Source: B1 sp034439755 (GTDB lineage Bacteria > Bacteroidota > Bacteroidia > UKL13-3). From it: DNA of 64,000 nucleotides. This document shows, in pieces, positions 16,065 through 24,911 of the stretch. Every line of letters begins with the position of its first letter. Position 1 is the stretch's first letter. The stretch covers positions 1 to 64,000 of the forward strand of contig JAWXAZ010000011.1 in the NCBI GenBank assembly GCA_034439755.1. The letters are read 5' to 3'. The notes beneath the pieces are model-generated. The model did not search any database, was not told the origin of the DNA, and saw nothing but the letters and a program-made list of their open reading frames with translations. The position numbers and the translations under genes are program-made.

Positions 16065-17417
16065 ATGAACTTCATGACTTATCAGCCATTAACAGCTATA
16101 TCTCCTATTGATGGAAGGTATCAAAAGCAAACTGCTTCGTTGGGGAATTATTTTAGTGAGTTTGCTTTAATTAAGTATCGGGTTTGGGTAGAGGTTGAGT
16201 ATTTTATTGCTTTGGCCGAATTGCCATTGCCTCAATTGGCAGGAAAAATTTCTGCTGATCACAAGGAGGCTTTGCGGGCGGTTTACCAGAATTTTGATTT
16301 GGTTCAGGCCGAAAGGATAAAGGCCATTGAAAGGATAACGAACCATGATGTAAAGGCGGTAGAGTATTTTTTGAAAGAGGAATTTGAGGTATTAGGTTTG
16401 AACCAAGCTTCTGAGTTTGTACATTTTGGACTTACCTCGCAGGATATTAATAATACCGCTATTCCTATGAGTTTAAAGCATGCCGTTGAGCAAGAGGTTA
16501 TGCCTTTGTTGAATGGTGTTTTGGATATAATGAAGAAGCAGGCAAACGCTTGGGCAAATATTCCGATGTTGGCCCGCACCCATGGGCAGCCTGCTTCTCC
16601 TACGCGTTTGGGGAAAGAATGGGCAGTTTTTGTGGAGCGAATTGGTGTGCAAATTGAGCAATTAAATGCCTTGCGTTTTCCGGCTAAATTTGGCGGAGCA
16701 ACGGGCAATTATAATGCGCATCATGTGGCCTATCCTGAGATTGATTGGGTGAGTTTTGGTAATAATTTTTGTGCGCAATTGGGTTTAAAACGTTCGCACC
16801 CCACCACACAGATTGAGCATTACGATAATTTAGCGGCTTTGTTCGATGTGTTTAAGCGCATCAATAACATACTGTTAGATTTTTCGAAGGATGTTTGGCA
16901 GTATGTGGCCATGGATTATTTTAAGCAGAAATTGAAAGAAGGCGAAGTTGGTTCTAGTGCCATGCCGCATAAGGTTAACCCAATTGATTTTGAAAATGCA
17001 GAGGGTAATTTAGGTTTGGCCAATGCCTTGTTGGAACATTTATCGGCAAAATTGCCCATTTCGAGGTTGCAACGTGATTTAACTGATAGCACGGTGTTGC
17101 GCAATGTGGGTGTGCCTTTTGGACACATGTTTATTGCGTTTAAGTCATTGGAAAAGGGTTTAAACAAGTTGTTGTTAAATGAGGTAAAATTGAATGCTGA
17201 TTTGGAAAATAATTGGGCTGTATTGGCAGAAGCGATTCAAACCATATTGAGAAGAGAGGGATTTGAAAAACCTTATGAGGCTTTAAAATCATTGACAAGA
17301 ACCAACGAAGCCATTACGCAGGTGTCAATTAAAGAATTTATACTTAGCTTGCAGGTTAACGAGCAGGTAAAACAGGAGTTACTTGTTTTAACCCCGCAAA
17401 ATTATACAGGGATATGA
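16065..17417 (+). CDS. purB: Adenylosuccinate lyase
   Basis: Cleaves SAICAR and adenylosuccinate, releasing fumarate, in purine synthesis. The superfamily signature GSSAMPHKVNP (about 296-306) contains the catalytic serine loop. The other conserved blocks are FVHFGLTSQDINNTA and MLARTHGQPASPT, the latter with the catalytic His. 450 aa, full length and of the E. coli-like class. ATG codons at 16065 and 16074 are both possible. The stop overlaps the next gene's start by 4 nt (ATGA), so translation is probably coupled. Confidence 0.97.
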   Translation: MNFMTYQPLTAISPIDGRYQKQTASLGNYFSEFALIKYRVWVEVEYFIALAELPLPQLAGKISADHKEALRAVYQNFDLVQAERIKAIERITNHDVKAVEYFLKEEFEVLGLNQASEFVHFGLTSQDINNTAIPMSLKHAVEQEVMPLLNGVLDIMKKQANAWANIPMLARTHGQPASPTRLGKEWAVFVERIGVQIEQLNALRFPAKFGGATGNYNAHHVAYPEIDWVSFGNNFCAQLGLKRSHPTTQIEHYDNLAALFDVFKRINNILLDFSKDVWQYVAMDYFKQKLKEGEVGSSAMPHKVNPIDFENAEGNLGLANALLEHLSAKLPISRLQRDLTDSTVLRNVGVPFGHMFIAFKSLEKGLNKLLLNEVKLNADLENNWAVLAEAIQTILRREGFEKPYEALKSLTRTNEAITQVSIKEFILSLQVNEQVKQELLVLTPQNYTGI

Positions 17418-17965
17418 GAAATTTATTAATATTTTTTGGACTTATTGGGTTAACCCTCATTGCATGTGATGATCCTATTCCGCATGTTTTGATTGATGAT
17501 ACAGATACCGTTCAGGTGGAGAGTCCGTCGATGGTGAGTGATAATTATGACGGAATCATACCTGGTATGGATACCAAGGTAATAGATTATACTTTGCCAA
17601 ATGAGTATCAGCATAAGAAGCAATTGTTTAGGGATAGCACGGTAGCCACAAGTTGGGACGATGCTGGCTTTCCAAATGCAAAGGCATTTATCATTTTCTT
17701 TAAGACCTTGCAGTGGGATGTACAAGATAGGAATAAAGAGAAGATTGCCAATATGATTGACTTTCCTATTAGGGGATATGCAAATAAAAAGGCATTTGTA
17801 ATGAATTTTGATTCGATATTTGGGGTAGATTTTGTGGAGGAGATATTGAATCAAGATCCTACGGCAATATACCGTGATAAGAAGGGGGCTATGATAGGGG
17901 ATGATGGGCAGATTTGGTTTAGGATGAAGAAAGGTAAGTACCGCATTGTGGAGGTAAATCCTTAA
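17414..17965 (+). CDS. Predicted lipoprotein, unknown function
   Basis: 183 aa with a clear lipoprotein signal: hydrophobic LLIFFGLIGLTLIA, then Cys18 (LIAC lipobox). The mature part starts acidic (CDDPIPHVLIDDTD). It ends in a compact domain (about 85-183) with FIIFFKTLQWDVQDRNKEKIANMIDFPI and DDGQIWFRMKKGKYRIVEVN, reminiscent of small SnoaL/NTF2-like or DUF-type folds in Bacteroidota lipoproteins. It overlaps purB by 4 nt and the next gene by 1 nt, so it sits in a tight operon. The family is not recognised with certainty. Confidence 0.85.
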   Translation: MRNLLIFFGLIGLTLIACDDPIPHVLIDDTDTVQVESPSMVSDNYDGIIPGMDTKVIDYTLPNEYQHKKQLFRDSTVATSWDDAGFPNAKAFIIFFKTLQWDVQDRNKEKIANMIDFPIRGYANKKAFVMNFDSIFGVDFVEEILNQDPTAIYRDKKGAMIGDDGQIWFRMKKGKYRIVEVNP

Positions 17966-18429
17966 TGGATACATTTATAAATTTCCCCGGGAAAGAGCGG
18001 GTGGTTGAGGCGGTATCGCAATTAAAATTTGATACGCTTGGTTTATGGGGCACTATGACCCCGCAGCACATGTTGGAGCATTTGTTATTGCCATTGCAGT
18101 TCTCGCGGGGGCAGTTTGAGGTGCCTTTGGTAATGCCCTTGGATAAGGTTGAAAAGGTTAAGCGCATTATGCTATTGAGTGATGCTCCTTTGAAACGAGA
18201 TTTTGTTGCGCCATTTATTGGCGCGGGTTTACAGCCATTAAACTTTGCTTCATTTGAGTTGGCTCAAACCGAATTATTGGCAGAAACAGACCGATTTTTA
18301 GCTTTTTGGGAGAAGCACCCCGAGGCGGTTTTTACCCATCCGATTTTTGGAACTTTGAACAGGGACGAATGGTATTTATTTCATAGAAAACACTTTACCC
18401 ACCATTTTAGTCAGTTTGGACTTCTTTGA
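17965..18429 (+). CDS. DinB-like/DUF1569 family protein
   Basis: 154 aa, predicted four-helix bundle of the DinB superfamily. Metal-ligand-type histidines are in MTPQHMLEH near residue 35 and in the C-terminal helix FHRKHFTHHFSQFGL, which is typical of the DUF1569 subgroup. DinB-fold proteins in other bacteria include thiol-dependent enzymes, but this subgroup has no settled function. The start ATG overlaps the preceding TAA by one base. No membrane segment or signal peptide; cytoplasmic. Confidence 0.8.
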   Translation: MDTFINFPGKERVVEAVSQLKFDTLGLWGTMTPQHMLEHLLLPLQFSRGQFEVPLVMPLDKVEKVKRIMLLSDAPLKRDFVAPFIGAGLQPLNFASFELAQTELLAETDRFLAFWEKHPEAVFTHPIFGTLNRDEWYLFHRKHFTHHFSQFGLL

Positions 18430-18453
18430 AAAAGATTGAAAAGCGGGGTAATA

Positions 18454-18484
18454 TTTGTTTTAAAAGAAAATAATGCGATATTTG
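18454..18484 (+). promoter_or_regulatory. Bacteroidota-type promoter for rpsP-rimM
   Basis: TTTG (18454-18457), then exactly 19 nt, then GATATTTG (18477-18484), one mismatch from the Bacteroidota -33/-7 pair TTTG and TAnnTTTG. Transcription would start near 18491, about 40 nt before the rpsP ATG. Confidence 0.65.
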
Positions 18485-18488
18485 CCAC

Positions 18489-18508
18489 CCCGGAAAAGGA
18501 GAACCGGG
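18489..18508 (+). promoter_or_regulatory. Leader stem-loop of rpsP
   Basis: CCCGG (18489-18493) pairs with CCGGG (18504-18508). The 10-nt loop AAAAGGAGAA contains a Shine-Dalgarno-like core, but it lies 22 nt or more before the ATG, too far for normal use. It starts at about the predicted transcription start. It may stabilise the message or act in autoregulation by S16; the latter is speculation. Confidence 0.4.
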
Positions 18509-18529
18509 ATTTAACAAACAAAATTAGAT

Positions 18530-19096
18530 ATGTCAGTAAAAATTAGATTACAACGTCATGGACGTTCAAAATCACCTTTTTACCACGTAGTGGTGGCGGA
18601 TTCGCGTGCTCCGAGAGATGGTAAGTTTATCGAGAAAATTGGTTCTTATCTTCCTCAGACACAGCCAGCAACAATTGAGCTGGACTTAGACCGCGCTACT
18701 TATTGGTTAGAAAATGGTGCCCAACCAACCGACACTTGTCGTGCAATTCTTTCTTACAAAGGAGCCTTAATGAAAGGCCACTTAGCTGTTGGCGTAAAGA
18801 AAGGTGCAATGACACAAGAGCAAGCAGATGCTAAATTTGCTGCTTGGGTAAGTGACAAGGAAAGCAAAGTACAATCGCATGTTGCAATTGTTAAATCTGG
18901 TGCTAGCGATAAGTTAGCTGTAAGATTGGCTGAAGAGGCTAAGGTAAATGCTGCCCGTTTGGCTAAGATTGCTGCAAAAGCAGCTGCTGCCGAGGCTGCT
19001 GCTAATGTAACTGAAGAAGTTCCTGCTGAAGAAACTCCTGGAGTTGCCGAAGAAGAGGCTGCTGTTGAAACACCTGCTGAAACACCTGCTGAATAA
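18530..19096 (+). CDS. rpsP: 30S ribosomal protein S16 with long C-terminal extension
   Basis: Binds 16S rRNA in the small-subunit body. The first ~85 residues are canonical S16 (VKIRLQRHGRSKSPFYHVVV, DSRAPRDGKFIEKIG). About 100 further residues form a helical Ala/Lys-rich stretch (140-165), then an acidic Glu/Pro/Thr/Ala tail ending in ETPAETPAE. Bacteroidota S16 proteins often carry extensions; this one is 188 aa against ~80-90 for the core. rimM follows 10 nt later, matching the usual rpsP-rimM order, though trmD and rplS are absent from this cluster. Confidence 0.97.
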   Translation: MSVKIRLQRHGRSKSPFYHVVVADSRAPRDGKFIEKIGSYLPQTQPATIELDLDRATYWLENGAQPTDTCRAILSYKGALMKGHLAVGVKKGAMTQEQADAKFAAWVSDKESKVQSHVAIVKSGASDKLAVRLAEEAKVNAARLAKIAAKAAAAEAAANVTEEVPAEETPGVAEEEAAVETPAETPAE

Positions 19097-19106
19097 TTAT
19101 TTTTCC

Positions 19107-19622
19107 TTGAAAACTATACAAAGAAAAGACTTCACCGAAGTTGGATCTGTTGTGAAGGTTCATGGCAATAAAGGCGAGCTTAAGTTTAGACTTTCTCGTG
19201 AAATTAAAATTAAGGAATGGGCTTTTCTCGAATTTCGGGGGAAGCCCGTTCCGTTTTATATTGAGCATACCAAGGCCGAATTTGCGGGCGATATGGTGAT
19301 GAAACTTGGCGGAATAAATTCGGTAGATGCGGCGGCAAATTACATTGGAAAGGTGCTGCTTTTACCCAATAAATCGGTGAAAAAGGAGGCTGTAGTTGAT
19401 GAGTGGGCTATTAACGGATTTATGGCTGTTGATGGTAAATTGGGGGAGTTGGGAATGGTTGAGGAAGTGATAGAATATCCTTATCAATCTTTGGCTCGCA
19501 TTGTTTTTAACAACAGAGATTTATTGATTCCTTTGGTAGGTGAAATCATTATTGAAATTGACGATAAGAAAAAGATTTTAAGGGTTCAATTGCCTGAGGG
19601 ATTAATTGATATAAACAGTTAA
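19107..19622 (+). CDS. rimM: Ribosome maturation factor RimM
   Basis: Assists late 30S assembly around S19 and the 16S head. The N-terminal RimM domain has FTEVGSVVKVHGNKGELKF; the C-terminal PRC-barrel-like part has VVDEWAINGFMAV and RIVFNNRDLLIPLVGEIIIEID. I chose TTG at 19107, because a start there gives 171 aa, the family length. The only upstream ATG (19044) would overlap rpsP by 53 nt and add a spurious Lys/Leu leader. The stop codon is shared palindromically (TTAA) with that of the convergent MFS gene. Confidence 0.92.
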   Translation: MKTIQRKDFTEVGSVVKVHGNKGELKFRLSREIKIKEWAFLEFRGKPVPFYIEHTKAEFAGDMVMKLGGINSVDAAANYIGKVLLLPNKSVKKEAVVDEWAINGFMAVDGKLGELGMVEEVIEYPYQSLARIVFNNRDLLIPLVGEIIIEIDDKKKILRVQLPEGLIDINS

Positions 19623-20842
19623 GGATTATCGAAGCTTAATGTCTTAAGCGATTTGGCTTTGCGGTGGGTGATTCCCACAATTCCTAAAGTCATGATTCCT
19701 CCAAATATTACGGCATTTGCGGCACCTAATAGTTTGGCTGCCACTCCGCTTTCGAAGGCGCCAATTTCATTGGATGAGCCAATAAAAATGGTGTTTACAG
19801 CCGATACCCTGCCACGCATGTGGTCTGGTGTATTTAGTTGCAAAATATTGGATCGAACCACTACACTGATGCTATCGAATGCGCCGCTTAAAAACAATAA
19901 AATCATAGATAGATAGAAGTTGGTTGACAAGCCAAAGAATAACATACATAAACCAAAAGCACCAACGGCTCTTATTAAAATAATACCTGGCTGGGATAGG
20001 TTTTTCCTTAAAGATAAATAGGTCATCATAAGCACGGCGCCAGCCGATGGTGCTGCCCTTAAGAGGCCAAGTCCTGCTGGTCCGGTTTTTAATATTTCGT
20101 TGGCAAAGATTGGCAGTAGGGCGGTAGCGCCACCAAATAAGACAGAGAACAAATCGAGCGATAGTGCAGAAAGGATCACTTTATTGTGATAAACAAAAGC
20201 TACTCCTTCGCGGAGGCGGGCTATTATTTTTTCGTTTTTCACTTCTTTTGGTTCAAACCGAACCTTTATATGAGCAAGCGCTAAAAAGGCTGCCAGGGAG
20301 AAGGCTATGATAAAATAATAGCTTCCTTGTAAGCCAAAATAGGCATAGGTAAAGCCGCCAATGGCCGGACCAATTACTGAGGCAAATTGCCAGATGGTGC
20401 TGTTAAGGGTGCCCGCGTAGGTGAGCATTTCTCTTGGTACAAGTTGTGAGATGGTGGCAAAAGATGCTGGTGCATAAAAGCCCCTGGCGAATCCGCTTAA
20501 GCAAATAAATGCATATACCCAAGCGAGTGATTGCCCATGATTTTGTAAGGAAAAATAGATGCCAATAGAGCTAATGATAATGGTGAAAAGGCTAATGAGT
20601 AAAATAGTTTTTCTGTTATGAATATCGGCAATATGGCCAGCATAAAGTGCAATAGAAATGGCCGGAATAGCCTCCGCAAGTCCTACCAATCCTAACGAAA
20701 GCGCATCGCCACTAATTTTATAGACTTCCCATCCAATGATAACGGCTTGCATTTGAAGAGCGAGTGTAAGCAATAATCGCGTGGCTAGGAAAAAGCGGTA
20801 AGAAGGAATAGATAGTACTTTGAGGGCGTTTTGTTGGCTCAT
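19619..20842 (-). CDS. MFS transporter, EntS/MFS_3-like exporter
   Basis: 407 aa with about 12 hydrophobic segments. The loop 2-3 motif GHIADIHNRKTILL corresponds to the MFS signature (DxxxRRxxL type). The N-terminal pattern SIPSYRFFLATRLLLTLALQMQAVIIGWEVY is typical of the EntS-like drug or siderophore exporter group. It overlaps the upstream ABC permease by 4 nt, so the three exporter genes form an operon on the minus strand. Substrate unknown. Confidence 0.88.
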   Translation of the reverse strand: MSQQNALKVLSIPSYRFFLATRLLLTLALQMQAVIIGWEVYKISGDALSLGLVGLAEAIPAISIALYAGHIADIHNRKTILLISLFTIIISSIGIYFSLQNHGQSLAWVYAFICLSGFARGFYAPASFATISQLVPREMLTYAGTLNSTIWQFASVIGPAIGGFTYAYFGLQGSYYFIIAFSLAAFLALAHIKVRFEPKEVKNEKIIARLREGVAFVYHNKVILSALSLDLFSVLFGGATALLPIFANEILKTGPAGLGLLRAAPSAGAVLMMTYLSLRKNLSQPGIILIRAVGAFGLCMLFFGLSTNFYLSMILLFLSGAFDSISVVVRSNILQLNTPDHMRGRVSAVNTIFIGSSNEIGAFESGVAAKLLGAANAVIFGGIMTLGIVGITHRKAKSLKTLSFDNP

Positions 20843-22170
20843 GATTTTCTAAAAAGCCACTTGGCTAAATCTTTATAACTTGGTTTTTTGCCAAAGGTTA
20901 AAATGCCAATGCGGTATATTCTTCCGGCCAACCAAACGGTGCCAATAAAGCCTAAGACCATGCAAGCCATGGAGGCAATAATTTCTGAGGTTGGCACGCC
21001 AAAAGGTAAGCGTACCATCATAATTACGGGTGAACTAAAAGGGATCATCGAAAGCCAAATGGCAAGGTCGCTATTGGGGGTGTTTATGATAGATTGCGAG
21101 ATGGCAATGGAGAAAATGAGCGGCAAAGTAATGGGCATCATGAACTGTTGGGTGTCGGTTTCGTTATCTACGGCCGATCCAACTGCTGCGAAGAGGGCTC
21201 CATAAAACAGGTAGCCGCCAATAAAATAAAACACAAATAAGCCTAAAAGCATGGGAATATTTAATTGGTTCAGACCAGATAAAATAGCCATTGAAGCATT
21301 TGATTTAACGGGTGTTTTGGCCAATTCATCGGTAGGCATACCGCTCATTTGTGTAGTTTGTGCTATGCTGCTTGGGTCAACATGCGCCATTTTCATTACG
21401 AGCGAAGAAACGGGCCCACTTAATGCGGCAACTAGCACAACCCAAATGGTAAATTGCGTGAAGCCAACCATGGCAATGCCCACAATTTTGCCCATCATTA
21501 ATTGAAACGGTTTTACGGAAGAAATAATGACCTCTACGATGCGGTTTGTTTTTTCTTCGATAACGCCTTTCATTACCTGGACGCCGTATAGGAAGATGAA
21601 AAAATAAATGAGAAATGCGCCTACAAAACCAATGATGGTAGTAACGCCCGAATTGCTTTTTTCTAATCCTTTATCCGTGCTTTTTTGGGTGCTAATTTGA
21701 ACCGAAATGTCGTTTATTTCTTTGAGCAAAGAGGCATCTATGCCTTTATCTTGCATTTTCTTTGCCTTAAGAACTTTCTCCAATTTAGATTCAATGCCAT
21801 TGAGGGTTGAAAGTCCCGGTTGTTCATTAGCAATTAAATTATATTGAATTTGTTCGCCTTCCTTTTTGATGTTTAGAACGCCAAATATTTCTGCGTTTTT
21901 AAGCATTTCTAACGAAGCTTCTTCATTGAGATTTTTATATTGAAAACTAATATTATTTTCTGCTTCTAATTGGTTTTGAAAAATGCCTGTAGCATCGTTT
22001 ACCAAGACAAGTTTTTTGTCTTCGCCTAAGTCTTTGTTAAAAGAGAAATAAAAAATTATGCCATAGAAAAGCACAATAAGAAGGGGAGAAACTAGGGTCA
22101 TAATGAGGAATGATTTTTTCATTACCCTCGACAAATATTCTCTTTTACAGATGAGCCAAATTTTATGCAT
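20839..22170 (-). CDS. ABC-2 type transporter permease, NatB-like
   Basis: 443 aa. A first membrane helix (about 22-46) is followed by a large extracytoplasmic domain (about 47-185) and five or six helices in the C-terminal half. The segment MKGVIEEKTNRIVEVIISSVKPFQLMMGKIVGI is characteristic of the NatB/YhaP permease family (Na+ or drug efflux). It overlaps its ATPase gene by 8 nt and the MFS gene by 4 nt. Substrate cannot be inferred. Confidence 0.9.
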   Translation of the reverse strand: MHKIWLICKREYLSRVMKKSFLIMTLVSPLLIVLFYGIIFYFSFNKDLGEDKKLVLVNDATGIFQNQLEAENNISFQYKNLNEEASLEMLKNAEIFGVLNIKKEGEQIQYNLIANEQPGLSTLNGIESKLEKVLKAKKMQDKGIDASLLKEINDISVQISTQKSTDKGLEKSNSGVTTIIGFVGAFLIYFFIFLYGVQVMKGVIEEKTNRIVEVIISSVKPFQLMMGKIVGIAMVGFTQFTIWVVLVAALSGPVSSLVMKMAHVDPSSIAQTTQMSGMPTDELAKTPVKSNASMAILSGLNQLNIPMLLGLFVFYFIGGYLFYGALFAAVGSAVDNETDTQQFMMPITLPLIFSIAISQSIINTPNSDLAIWLSMIPFSSPVIMMVRLPFGVPTSEIIASMACMVLGFIGTVWLAGRIYRIGILTFGKKPSYKDLAKWLFRKS

Positions 22171-23080
22171 GTGATTGTTGTTTTTGATTTACTGCCTGAA
22201 TAAAAATTTCTTCCATGGTGGGTAGTTTTTCTGTAAAGGCATTGAGCGAAATAGGATATTGCATTAACTGCTTAATTAATTCGTTGTTTGATTGAAATTG
22301 TTTGCTGGTTATTATGTCGGTTTGAACCAACTCATTTTCTTTGTGCGATACAATGTTGATGTTGTGGTCGTTAATTAAAGGTGTTCCTTCGTACTTTATT
22401 TCGAAATGATTTTTTTTGAATTGTTGGCGAATTTCGTTTACGGCACCATCTAAGATTTTTTCTGATTTATTGATAAGGGCAATGTGATCGCATAAAAGCT
22501 CAACAGAATCCATGCGGTGTGTAGAAAAAATGATGCTGGCACCTTGTTCCTTGAGTATTAGAATTTCATCCACTAATATTTGGGCATTAATTGGATCGAA
22601 CCCAGAAAATGGTTCATCTAATATAATGAGTTTTGGTTCGTGCACAACAGTGGCAATAAACTGTATTTTTTGTTGCATGCCTTTAGAGAGCTCTTCTACT
22701 TTTTTATCGAGCCAAGATTTAATGTCGAACTTATCGACCCAATATTTTAATTTTTCTTTTGCACGGGAATTTGAAAGGCCTTTGAGTTCTGCAAAATAGA
22801 GTAGCTGATCTTTTACGGTCATTTTTTTATACAAACCTCTTTCTTCTGGCAAATACCCCATTTGGTAAATATGGTTTGGAGATAATTTCTCGCCATTAAA
22901 CAAGATTTGGCCCGAATCTGCCTCGGTTATATGCGTCAAAATTCTGATAAGGCTGGTTTTTCCAGCACCATTTGGTCCTAATAAACCAAAAATTGATCCT
23001 TTTTGGATATTAAGGTTGATGTCTTTGAGGGCAACATGCGTTTGGTAAGACTTATAAAGATTTTCGATTTGAATGATCAT
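22163..23080 (-). CDS. ABC transporter ATP-binding protein, NatA-like
   Basis: 305 aa. Walker A GLLGPNGAGKTS (about 33-44), ABC signature LSKGMQQKIQF, Walker B LIILDEPFSGFDP and the switch His (FSTHRMD) are all intact. A C-terminal DUF4162-like tail of ~85 residues follows, as in NatA/CcmA-type exporters. It is the first gene of a three-gene minus-strand operon and is transcribed divergently from the outer-membrane paralogue at 23182. Confidence 0.94.
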   Translation of the reverse strand: MIIQIENLYKSYQTHVALKDINLNIQKGSIFGLLGPNGAGKTSLIRILTHITEADSGQILFNGEKLSPNHIYQMGYLPEERGLYKKMTVKDQLLYFAELKGLSNSRAKEKLKYWVDKFDIKSWLDKKVEELSKGMQQKIQFIATVVHEPKLIILDEPFSGFDPINAQILVDEILILKEQGASIIFSTHRMDSVELLCDHIALINKSEKILDGAVNEIRQQFKKNHFEIKYEGTPLINDHNINIVSHKENELVQTDIITSKQFQSNNELIKQLMQYPISLNAFTEKLPTMEEIFIQAVNQKQQSHA

Positions 23081-23181
23081 GGATGCAATTAAGCGAATTA
23101 ATCATTTTGTTAGTAGCTTAATTATTTTAAGGGGTAAAATATTTAATTAAAGGAAAGTTTGCTCCAATTGTAAAATTTCTA

Positions 23182-24030
23182 ATGCCCAAAATATTGTGTA
23201 AAAAATCAAAATTCTTTATTATTTTTCGCCGAGTGAAACCACATCTTAAACTTTTTCTATTATTTGCATTGAGCATCAATTCAATTTGGGCAAGTAATCC
23301 AATTAATCAACCATTAGCAATTAACAAAACCATGCAACGCATGGATGGATGGCGATTGGGCGTTGGTCTAGGATATGCATTTTATATAGGCGACCAAATG
23401 GATATGGTGCTTACCAGAAATTATGGTGATTTTAATGAACTCCGCACTAATTTAACTTTGAGTGCATTTAAGCAATTGAACCAAGAAAGAGAGTGGGGAT
23501 TGGTATTACGGGTTGGGTCGTTTCAATCGTTAAAATCTAGCAATACACAGGGTATTCAGTGCAATTTTCAAGAATTGCAAAGCGTATGGCAAAGAACCTT
23601 AAACGATAACATTGATTTATTAGGAAAGCGCGCTACCATAAACGTGCAATATGGATTTGGGGCAATGTTTTTTAAAAGTCAATATTTTGCAGTAAATCCA
23701 AATTTTAAGACCATCGATTATGTAATTTCGAGTGTGGGTTATGGGTATGATAACCGCACCAACTTAAATGGCAGAAAATTGGAGGATATTCCCAATAAAA
23801 AATTCGCAGCAGTGTTTAATCTAGGCCTAAATTTGGGAATTAAAATTTCCCGTAACCTTTCTTTTTATTGGGAGAATAGTATCAATATATCCTCTTCAAA
23901 TAAATTATCTGGCAACATTGGTAAGCAATCGCTTGTGCCGCCAGATAGCTATTTTTATAGCGGTGTGAACCTATTTTATAAATTTGGCATGGCAGGTGGC
24001 CGATTAACTTGTCCTAAGGTTCGATTTTAA
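23182..24030 (+). CDS. Predicted outer-membrane beta-barrel protein (paralogue A)
   Basis: 282 aa. A signal peptide ends near SINSIWAS; the ATG at 23182 leaves a long basic n-region, so the in-frame GTG at 23233 may be the true start. The body alternates hydrophobic and polar residues, as in a barrel (GLGYAFYIGDQMD, GLNLGIKISRNLSFYWENS). It is clearly related to the next gene: shared blocks are NTQGxxC, SVGY, INISxSNKxSGN, PPDSYxY and a C-terminal CPKxF. Two cysteines (in NTQGIQC and LTCPKVRF) are conserved between the two, which suggests a disulfide. Function not recognised. Confidence 0.8.
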   Translation: MPKILCKKSKFFIIFRRVKPHLKLFLLFALSINSIWASNPINQPLAINKTMQRMDGWRLGVGLGYAFYIGDQMDMVLTRNYGDFNELRTNLTLSAFKQLNQEREWGLVLRVGSFQSLKSSNTQGIQCNFQELQSVWQRTLNDNIDLLGKRATINVQYGFGAMFFKSQYFAVNPNFKTIDYVISSVGYGYDNRTNLNGRKLEDIPNKKFAAVFNLGLNLGIKISRNLSFYWENSINISSSNKLSGNIGKQSLVPPDSYFYSGVNLFYKFGMAGGRLTCPKVRF

Positions 24031-24134
24031 TTGGTTTACGATAATACAAATTGTTGCAATAATTATTTATTTTGGGTTTTCTTGTTAATATTTCCTTAAA
24101 TTCGTTTTAAAGTAATTTAAAAAGTAAATTGAAG

Positions 24135-24911
24135 ATGAAAGTTTACCTTGTGTTGTTGGTGTTTTTTCTATTCGAATTGCAGAATGCCATTGCAATTGAG
24201 TTCAATAAAACCTTGCCAAGTAGAAGGTCTAGAAAGCCTTTACTTATCGAAGATTTTAGGTTTGGTGGCGGAGTTGGATATGGATTATACATCACCAACC
24301 AAATGGATTACCAAATAACCACCAATTTTGGAGAATTTAAAGAATTAATACCAAGCTATTTCGGTGCAGTTTATAAAGCAATAAACCAAGATTTTGAAAT
24401 GGGACTTCATTATAGGAATGGTCACCTCTTAACCCTAAAATCTGAGAACACACAAGGATCAACTTGCGACTTTGATGAAGCTCAATTTTTGGTTTCGTAT
24501 AGCTTAAATCACAATGCTGGATTAAAAAAGCAGCCTTTTACTTTTAATGCGCAATTGGGTTTAGGTTTTACCCAATTTAGGTCGAAGTATTTTACCTTAG
24601 ACGTTCCTACTAAATCAATAGATAAAATATTTTCTTCGGTAGGATATAACGGTGAAATTATAACAAGTAAAGACCAGAAGGAAAAGCAACTAGCCGTTAT
24701 TGGAAATTTTGGTTTACTAATAGGATGGCGTTTAAATAGAACATTTTCGCTCTATTTTGAAAACACCATTAATATTAGTACCTCTAATAAAATGTCTGGA
24801 AATTTGCATAAGAAATCCTGGATTCCGCCCGATTCTTACTATTATACAGCAATAGGTTTGTACATTACCATCTCGCCCAAAAGAGGACAAATGGGTTGCC
24901 CAAAATTTTAG
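24135..24911 (+). CDS. Predicted outer-membrane beta-barrel protein (paralogue B)
   Basis: About 258 aa starting at ATG 24135, with a signal peptide ending after LQNAIAIEF; a TTG two codons upstream is less likely. It has the same architecture as paralogue A (GVGYGLYITNQMDY, NTQGSTC, INISTSNKMSGN, PPDSYYY, GCPKF), with roughly one third of residues identical by eye. It arose by tandem duplication and has since diverged well. The stop overlaps the convergent dnaJ stop by 4 nt. Function not recognised. Confidence 0.82.
   Translation: MKVYLVLLVFFLFELQNAIAIEFNKTLPSRRSRKPLLIEDFRFGGGVGYGLYITNQMDYQITTNFGEFKELIPSYFGAVYKAINQDFEMGLHYRNGHLLTLKSENTQGSTCDFDEAQFLVSYSLNHNAGLKKQPFTFNAQLGLGFTQFRSKYFTLDVPTKSIDKIFSSVGYNGEIITSKDQKEKQLAVIGNFGLLIGWRLNRTFSLYFENTINISTSNKMSGNLHKKSWIPPDSYYYTAIGLYITISPKRGQMGCPKF

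Noticed and set aside
17450..17974. 174-aa open frame antisense to the lipoprotein gene
   Set aside because: The sense frame has a proper lipobox and 4-nt overlaps with both neighbours; the antisense frame has none.
19044..19106. Upstream ATG for rimM
   Set aside because: Would overlap rpsP by 53 nt and translate the out-of-frame Ala/Glu tail as a Lys/Leu leader; TTG 19107 gives the family length.
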